Assembly: GCA_035578905.1 (NCBI GenBank) | Contig: JAQJVL010002606.1 | Location: forward strand, 1 to 64,000 | DNA length: 64,000 nt | Direction: 5' to 3' | Source of the DNA: Stictocephala bisonia | Taxonomy: Eukaryota > Arthropoda > Insecta > Hemiptera > Membracidae | Part shown: in pieces, positions 57,372-64,000 of the stretch | Layout: each line of letters starts with the position of its first letter | Numbering within the stretch: position 1 is the stretch's first letter | Notes under the pieces: model-generated | What the model was told of the DNA's origin: nothing | Databases searched by the model: none | The model's input: only the letters and a program-made list of their open reading frames with translations | Translations under genes and position numbers: made by a program

Positions 57372-57579
57372 TTTTTGTAAACAGAAAAAACATATGTTTA
57401 AAACAATACAAATTAAAATATGATAAAATATAGATATTTTTAAATGAATTTAAAACTTAAATGGATTAGTAGAAAGTAATTTAAATAAAATATTAAACTG
57501 GAAAATATGATTTACAATTAATTATTTTATGTTTGATTTCTTCTTCAACTAAAGGTAAGTATATATTACTAAAATTTAT

Positions 57580-58176
57580 TTAATTTAAATTAAGTTTTAA
57601 TTTAAAATTAAAATTTAATTTAACAAAATTAAAACTTTACTCACGTATTAACTTTACTCCTACGTACAATTTTGGTAATATGAGACACGTAGAATAGGAA
57701 CCGTATTTGAATCTATTTTCAAGCAAAAATATAAGTTTATTTAAAAAATGAATTATTAGAACTACTATTTTTGAATTATTTTCTTTACACATGTATCGCA
57801 ATTTTTATTGTAGACCTATTAGCGGTAAAGTTTATATTTTCCCTTTTATCGAACTTCCATAGGAACAATTTACTTATTTTTTACTATTACAACATTTGAA
57901 TTATTTGAAATAGGTATATAATATGATTTATTGTCTATATTATCCTAAAATACGCAACTTCTTATAAAAAGGATTAATTAAAAATGTATAACAAACTATA
58001 AAAATTGTTGTGTAATTACATTTTTTACAATTCTTTTTTTACATGACATTTAGTACCTAATGAATAGTAGTAGGAAATAAGTCCTTCTTTATTTCTTCAG
58101 TCTCCATCTAAAATACTTAGTAGTTTACTGAATAACTATACATATACTGAATAACTATAAGAACTGTACATAATAA
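57580..58176. other. AT-rich DNA, no gene seen
   Basis: A dense AT palindrome cluster (57580-57640, built of aatttaaatt units) follows the Penelope copy. No pogo-2 continuation could be read. Confidence 0.4.
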
Positions 58177-59970
58177 CTAATACTGAGCAAAGTCTTCTAT
58201 CACTGTGCTGTAATCTATCTTTGCAGCAATTTCAGATTCTATACACAAAATAGACAACGCGTTCAATTTATCTTTCTTTAATGGTTGATCTCAAATAGTT
58301 TTTCACTCTCTTTAAACAAGAAAAGCTTCTTTCACCAGAGCAGTTTGTAGCTGGAATCGAAAGACAAATTCCTGAGGTAAGTTGAAATGTCTATCAACGA
58401 GGTATCTTCAAACTTCTCACCAGATACTGCACAGTATGCTTGAAAATGGCAGAACTCATCGTTGAAGTCATCTCCAAGATCATTTCGGTAAGTTTCTATG
58501 AGGTTTTGAGCTTTCGACCTCAAAATACTTTCTTCTACTTTTCCTGAAGATTTTAAAATTTGTGTCAAGACATTATATTTATGTTGGTACTCATTGAATG
58601 ACTTAGACCTTCTTTTAAATTCAACTATAAACTGATCAATTATAACTAAAAAAGTATTGATTTTAAAATATTCTCTGCCATCAAGTTCCAGATCCTCAGT
58701 TCCTCCGTCATCATATTTTTGTTTCTTTTGAGAATCCTTTTACAGTCTGTTTCGTAACTTTTCTTTTCAAAATGTTAAGAGCAAGTGATTCATAATAATC
58801 AAAATAATTTCTTTGAGAAGAGAAATATTCTGCTAGAGACGCATACAGCTCTGTAACGTTTAGAAAATCTATTGTCTGAGACTGTATTTTTTTAGATACT
58901 TTATTAAGGTGGTATAAAATTGTGCTCCAAAAGCAAACCATAAAGGCTGTCTCAAATCTGTTCCACTTTTTAAGAATTCCTACAGCTTCACATCGTGTGG
59001 TGGATTTTTCTGTGGAGTCATTTTCTATTTAAGTTAAAACGGATAAAATTCCATTCCATGACTCTCTAAGGCCTTGGCAATCATCGTCCCTGGCCAACCA
59101 CCGAGTAGGTGATAGTTTTTTTAGTGTTTTTCCTTTATAGATCTCGACTATCAAACGTTTCCATCTTTTTGTCGAGCTTGTAAAAAAAACATATAGGTCT
59201 TGAAGGATCATAAAAAAATTACAAGCTTTACAAGATTGCCGCTGATGTCCCAACTAAATTTAATGAATGAGCTGCACATGGTACAAACATTGCCCAAATG
59301 GGCAAGGTCCTTATCTTAGCTTGCAAGCCATTATAGAATCCAGCCATATTCGAGGAATTGTCGTAAGACTGCCCTCGACAATCACTGATATTTATATTAA
59401 AACTATTCGATTCTGTTAGTACAGCATTGAACATTTGTTCTGCTTTGTATCCAATGGAGGGGATAAATGTGAATACTCGTTCACATGGAGAACCATCAGG
59501 TAGAACATATCTGAAAATAAGTGTTAGCTGGTCAATGTGAGATACATCAGGCGTAGAGTCAATTACAATGCTAAAATACTTGGCTTGTTTTAACTCCTCA
59601 CATATTTTATTCTTCACTCTCACAGCCATTTCATCAATATAGTAGATGATAAGTAATTTATGTGACCGGAGCCAGGATTTCCATGCCTTGAAATATGTTT
59701 TGCCAAGAAAGGATCACATTCAGTGATTAATTCCAAAACCATCAAATAGTTTCCATTCCTTTGAGAACCTATTATACTATTGTCCCCCCTAAGGGACAGA
59801 CTTCTTGAAGTAAGAGCCCAAATTGCAGCAACTACTCGGGTTAAAATATTGCGCCAGTAAATGGTTTCGTCATCAAGTTGTGCCAAAAGCCTTAAATATA
59901 TCCTATTGAAAGAAATGCTTCTTGCTTTTAAATCAATGAATGACCATACACACGCCCAGCCGCCAACCAA
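58177..59970 (-). pseudogene. ZMYM1-type hAT transposase, N-terminus missing
   Basis: Reading on the minus strand: YWRNILTRVVAAIWAL, NGNYLMVLELITECDP, YFSIVIDSTPDVSHIDQ (first Asp), GQSYDNSSNMAG (second Asp) and CAAHSLNLVG. Later come PTRWLARDD and the dimerisation end CSGERSFSCLKRVKNYLRST with IEDFAQY at the stop (58177-58179). The TTF finger expected at the N-terminus is absent; coding sequence begins abruptly near 59980. Multiple frame changes and stops. Same broad lineage as the hAT at 19596 but a different family. Confidence 0.87.
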
Positions 59971-60007
59971 CCAGTGATCTCAGATTGAGGACCCACTGGT
60001 ACACAAG

Positions 60008-60081
60008 TATTATCAAACTGGGAGTGCGGCTGGACTCCAGGTAGCTAAATGGCGTTTAGCCGCACTCCCAGTTTGATAATA
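60008..60081. repeat. Perfect 24-bp inverted repeat
   Basis: Arms 60008-60031 and 60058-60081 (tattatcaaactgggagtgc... and complement) are perfectly complementary around a 26-base centre. It lies where the hAT N-terminus should start. Possibly a short foldback insertion. Confidence 0.85.
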
Positions 60082-60354
60082 CAAATACTGTAGTATGGTT
60101 GATAAACCATACGCCGAGACACTGCATTAGGTTTAATAAATGAAATATATATTTACAATAACCCCAGTAGCGAGTGATTGCTATGGTGTTTTGCAGCTTA
60201 TCATAGTATTGATGTTTACATTTTCAGGTTTTTCTATTGACATTTTACACTTATAAATATATTTTTATATCAATGTTACATGGATATTTGCCGCCCCTGG
60301 ATACTTGCCGCCTTAGGCCACGGCCTACTCGGCCTTATTGGAAATACGGCCCTG

Positions 60355-60866
60355 ATAACTGCAAATAAAATAATAGGTAGAGGAACAGTAACTAAAATAA
60401 TGAGGATTAAAATTTAAAGAGAGGTAATAATACGATACTCCAAATGGAGTAATTAACTTGGTAACAAAATTAATTTAAATAATTTCTTACCTTCAAGACT
60501 TTGTAGAGTTTAGACCGACGCCGATTCCCAACCATTGACAACTCACCATGAATTACTAAATCTAAAAAAATAATTATCACAGACAAAGATTCCGATAAAT
60601 CATCGCAGAACTAAAAATCATTAGATAGTGTAAGTCACCCAGTCTTTGATAGCATACTAGTGTTAGTGATGTGGTGTGATTTGCCGACCTGTGATTTAGT
60701 CACTGTGATTCTGAAATCACAGGTCGACCTGTTACTGACGGAGGGGGAGTAGCAGCTCTAAACTGTGATTCGATTCGTTGAAGGCGGGTTGCTTTGTTCG
60801 GCCGTCCCGCCCGCCGGCGACGGCTCACAGTGACTCTAGGTCAATGTCAATGACCAATGACTCACG
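60355..60866. other. Mixed DNA with repeated CAC-AGTCAC-type motifs
   Basis: No gene seen. From about 60660 the sequence is GC-richer, with repeated TGTGATTC and CAGTGACT words and a TGACTCA. These continue on the far side of the solo LTR, so it may be upstream sequence of the THAP exon at 62457. Confidence 0.4.
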
Positions 60867-61912
60867 TGTAACGTTCTGCCTTTAAGAGGTCGTTACATTA
60901 ATTACTTTTGCTCAATTTATTTAATTAAAACTTTTTTATAAATTTTAATTTCTTTTATTTTAATGAAATCTTTCTCAGGGTCGTATAAATGGGTAATTTG
61001 GTGGGACTGTATAATTCAAGAACTCAAAATTTACTTTATAACATCAATTTATTCACATTTGATTTTAAAGTTTACTCTACTTTGTTTTCTGACAATGTTA
61101 TTTTAATATAAAATTTGGACTTTGATCAAATTACTAAAAAACATTATTAATCGTTCTTTACAAAATACTTAAAATTTAACTTATCTGAGGGATTAGCATT
61201 CTTGAAGTCGAATCTACTGAAGACATCTAATCTGATACATATATATGCACTGACTCTAAACTGCACACAAGTAATTTAAAAAACAAATCTGTAATTTGTA
61301 TTACATATGACGATGAGCTTATGTAAATTTATTTATAATTTATGGACAAGTTGGTGTCCTGAGGACCTCAACCTTGTTGCACTTGTTAAGACTTCAAAGA
61401 AAGTTGAAAGAGTCGAACGCCTCACTTCCCTCCGTCGACCTCGTGGTCCTCTCCCTCTCTATTTTTGGTTAGCCTATCCCGTACCCCCTTGCTCCTTGTA
61501 CTTTCCAGCCAGCCAATCGCGTGTCTCCTTGCTCCTTGGGTTTTTCAATTTAACGTTATTTCAAATGATTTGTCTCCATAAGGTGCTGCCTCTGCCGAGA
61601 GATTTTGGGACTAGCTGTCCCTTCCTCTTACGGTTATCATTTCGACTGGCGACACTCAGACCTGTCCCCATCTGTTTACTGATAATTTCTTGGAAAAAGC
61701 CCACCCATGTCTGGCTTGGTAAGAAAGGAAGTGTTGTATTTTGTTTGGGACAGATATTTCTGTTCCTCTCCTATCTGGCTTGCAACAATTCTGTAACATA
61801 ATTTGAACCTTCGTTATTTATTCCAATTAAATATATCCTTTTCTTTAATACAATAATTTATTATTTATTTGAATTAATTAATTTATTTTGTCAATTTGGT
61901 GGACCCGTTACA
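60867..61912. mobile_element. Probable solo LTR
   Basis: A 1046-bp block begins TGTAACG and ends CGTTACA (a 7-bp inverted terminal repeat with TG..CA ends) and is flanked by cacg on both sides (60863-60866; 61913-61916). This is how LTRs of Gypsy or BEL type look after recombination of the internal part. No gag or pol is present. A 164-codon frame at 61307 has no recognisable domain and is read as LTR sequence. Orientation is undetermined. Confidence 0.65.
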
Positions 61913-61916
61913 CACG

Positions 61917-62456
61917 GAACCTGTTTTCTTATCTGTGACTGTGATTCGTCACCTGGTAACGCCAGCGGGCTAGCCCGGGTGCCAATAATAATGACTAATG
62001 AGTCATTTCACAGTCACAGTTGAGAGTCCGAGCGACTAAGTAGGTACTCAGTAAGTGAGACCGCGGGCAAAGAATACATAACACTTATAAGAAGCGAAAC
62101 CGTAGTGCTTTTGAGGGTGACGCTTATGAGTCACCGAGAAAGCCTACTTCAGCGAGAAGCCAACAGGTTGCGCTAGCGTCAATGTGGTGGACTGTACTTT
62201 TTTTGCCAGGCTGGGACTGTACATTTCTCCCTTAACTTTGTCCTTGGATCGTTCGCCCACCCCTCCCCACCAAACCACGTCGCTTTCACCTTGCACTTGT
62301 GCTATTTTCTAATGTTTGGGGTTTTGTGTTGACACATTACGTGGTTAGTTTACTTTCGGTGCGGTATGCAAATTCAAATTGCAGTGTTTTTATAAATTTA
62401 AGCAATGTAGTTTTTAGTTTTTGTATATATATAAATATTTTTTCTTTTGTGTAAAT
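61917..62456 (+). promoter_or_regulatory. Probable 5' region of the THAP gene
   Basis: GC-richer than the surrounding DNA, with TGAGTCAT (62000) and CACAGTCACAG (62010) words related to those before the solo LTR. No TATA box was placed with confidence. The region ends at the ATG at 62457. Its role as promoter is inferred only from position and composition. Confidence 0.35.
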
Positions 62457-62557
62457 ATGACTAGTGACGTAAACTGTCACTATTTGGGATGTGACGCCAA
62501 TAATAAGACTCGTAGTGAACTTCGAATGTTTTACTTTCCTGTGAGCGACATGAAAAG
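62457..62557 (+). CDS. First coding exon of a THAP-domain protein
   Basis: ATG at 62457, then SDVNCHYLGCDANNK, MFYFPVSDMK, ending at a strong donor (aaaag|gtaagc). The CxxxxC pair followed by an F-x-FP turn is the start of a THAP zinc finger, a C2CH DNA-binding domain found in host transcription regulators and at the N-terminus of P-element transposases. The rest of the domain (the second Cys and His, and the AVPTIF-type tail) should lie in an exon beyond the window. No lesion is seen, and this is one of few intact coding starts here. Confidence 0.65.
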
Positions 62558-64000
62558 GTAAGCGTTAAGTATTTGTTCTTCTATACAGATTTGTTAAAAT
62601 ATGTTTGAGCCCTACAACTATTGTGTTTTAGCGATCTTGTTACAAAAAACTATCAAAATTACCTAACTTTTTATTTGATTAAAATATTCAGCTTAATAAA
62701 CAAACAATTTAATATTTTTAATTATTAGCTGAACTGGTTGCTGAGAAAATTCAAAAAACGTTTTGCAAAAAAACCCCTTGTTATTCTTATGGGGAATAAT
62801 CAAAATAATTGTGAATCATGCTTATTTGTGGACCGATTTTAATGAAATTTGGAATGAACGTGTAGGAGAGCAAACAGTTTCATGAATTGGCAAACCCGCC
62901 TACACAAATCATGGGAACAGGGTTTTATGGGGGTTTCATATGGTAACAATAGTTTTTCATTTTTCCCATAACAATTTTAAATTCCCTCAGTTTTGTTAAA
63001 ACCATTCAAAAGAGCTCAAAAAATTATTTATCAATTTAAATTTGAAATTTGCTGAGTACACAAGTCTGCTGCGACGGGTGTATCATGTTAATGCTGTCCT
63101 GCATTAGTTCACTTATAAAGGCTAAACCAAGCTGAGACGTAATAAATATTTTTCTTTTTCTATTAATACTTTATATGAATTAAATCAAACATAACTTGCA
63201 TAACAGCGATAGGCTTGAATAAAATTATAAAAACGTAATTTTCACCGGTGGAAATAGAAAAAAATGCTGCTGTGCAACATTTGATCATATGGAACTAAAG
63301 TTAATAGTTTAACAGATGATTGATGTGTTGTTATTTCATTCATTTTTTTCCTTTACACTTTGGATATGTGCTTAAGGTTTATTTGAACATATGGAACTTA
63401 GGTAATAGTTTAACAGATGATTGATGTGTTTATATTTCCTTGATTTGTCTTATTTTACACTTTGGATTTGTGCTTGGAATTTATTTCACGCACTACTAAA
63501 TTATGTGCAAAAGGACATCTATACTAATTTCTAGAGACCATTGAATTTAAACCACAACGGGCTCTGATGCTGGTATTGCTATAATTATAAAAAATACTTC
63601 AGTTCTTAATGCATAGGAGCATTATGAAATAGTTTAGTGCTAAAATTACCTCAGTTATTGTCACATACTCCAATAAATCATAGAAACTAATTCATGTAAG
63701 TAAATCATCTTTTTAATATCTCTAAATATGTCAATAATGTAGTACGATAGATTATGGTTTTGATGTTTTGGCACGTGGGGTATCAACTAACAAAATCCTG
63801 GTTTCCAAAAAATGTAATGCAGACCCTGAAGTAAACGTTCAAAGTGTAACTTGTAAAATTAAAAGAATTAATATATAAATGTAAATATAAATGTAGATAT
63901 ATAAATTACATAAAAAACGGTATTATTGTTGGGTAGTAAGGGATTCGATCGTTATTTTAGGTGCTGTGACTGGATAGCTAGTAGTGGCAGAGATGATTTT
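62558..64000. other. Probable first intron of the THAP gene
   Basis: No exon recognised. 62760-62960 (gttattcttatgggg, ccgattttaatgaaatttgg) has the look of a dispersed repeat but no ends were found. A two-copy tandem repeat lies at 63281-63480. Confidence 0.4.
63281..63480. repeat. Two-copy tandem repeat, about 102 bp
   Basis: 63281-63382 and 63383-63480 share catatggaact, aatagtttaacagatgattg and ttacactttggat, with about 80-85 percent identity by eye. Confidence 0.8.

Larger units (their letters stand above)
54626..57579 (-). mobile_element. Penelope-like element with two terminal repeats
   Basis: Direct repeats 54626-54910 and 57295-57579 are both 285 bp and differ at only about two or three positions. 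They flank a minus-strand gene with RT and a GIY-YIG endonuclease, the defining architecture of Penelope-like elements. The repeat overlaps the start of the gene. The element interrupts pogo-2 at 54625. Confidence 0.93.
58177..60354 (-). mobile_element. hAT transposon (ZMYM1 type), left end not found
   Basis: The right end at 60354 is a GC-rich hAT terminus (reversed: cagggccgtatttccaat). The gene lies on the minus strand. Its opposite end should follow 58177 but no matching terminus was seen. A 24-bp inverted repeat (60008-60081) lies in the 5' region. Confidence 0.6.

Noticed and set aside
61307..61801. 164-codon open frame on the plus strand
   Set aside because: No domain, biased low-complexity composition, and it lies entirely inside a block with LTR ends and target duplication.
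1..64000. CRISPR arrays, bacterial operons, rRNA or intact tRNA genes
   Set aside because: No regularly spaced repeats and no ribosomal RNA or cloverleaf tRNA were seen; tRNA-like boxes near 9.6 and 9.95 kb are in SINE-like copies without a full cloverleaf.

Overview
The window is eukaryotic DNA, most likely from an insect or another arthropod. It is AT-rich, genes have GT-AG introns, no bacterial gene organisation is visible, and it is packed with transposon families typical of arthropod genomes: piggyBac, PIF/Harbinger with a MADF partner, hAT of the ZMYM1 and BED types, pogo, CR1/Jockey-like LINEs, a Penelope-like element, and a less familiar DDE-like family with a 4-bp ATAT target duplication. 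The species cannot be named from the sequence. Almost every long coding stretch is a transposon gene, usually broken by frameshifts or stops.

Layout. 1-2.4 kb: AT-rich DNA with one foldback repeat. 2.4-6.7 kb: GC-richer remains of a minus-strand LINE. 6.9-10.7 kb: apparently unique DNA with two possible host exons, two facing SINE-like copies and a (TA)n microsatellite. 10.75-13.61 kb: piggyBac-1. 13.74-13.89 kb: possible first coding exon of a minus-strand host gene. 14.11-18.04 kb: a PIF/Harbinger element whose two genes interlock on opposite strands. 19.0-22.9 kb: a ZMYM1-like hAT, followed by a pogo fragment.

23.316-38.057 kb is best read as one transposon (called here DLQ-2, after a conserved D-L-Q in its product). 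It is flanked by ATAT and split by later insertions: piggyBac-3, which itself holds a CR1/Jockey-like LINE; piggyBac-2; and piggyBac-4. 38.1-41.1 kb is a mosaic of a Mutator-like gene, a LINE endonuclease piece and a pogo 3' end. From 41.12 kb a second pogo element (pogo-2) starts. It is split by piggyBac-5 (41.302-53.376 kb), which carries a BED-type hAT with a near-perfect 260-bp palindrome inside it, a nearly intact element of the DLQ family (DLQ-1, 47.667-51.311 kb) and a truncated LINE. The pogo-2 gene resumes at 53.8 kb and is cut by a young Penelope-like element at 54.626 kb.

58.2-60.35 kb holds a minus-strand hAT, 60.867-61.912 kb looks like a solo LTR, and 62.457-62.557 kb encodes the start of a THAP domain spliced at a good donor, the best candidate for a host gene or a P-like transposase. 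How the parts relate: terminal repeats and target duplications let most of the window be ordered in time, with the DLQ-2 and pogo-2 elements oldest in their stacks and the palindrome, DLQ-1 and Penelope copies youngest. All identifications are from reading the sequence; none was checked against a database.
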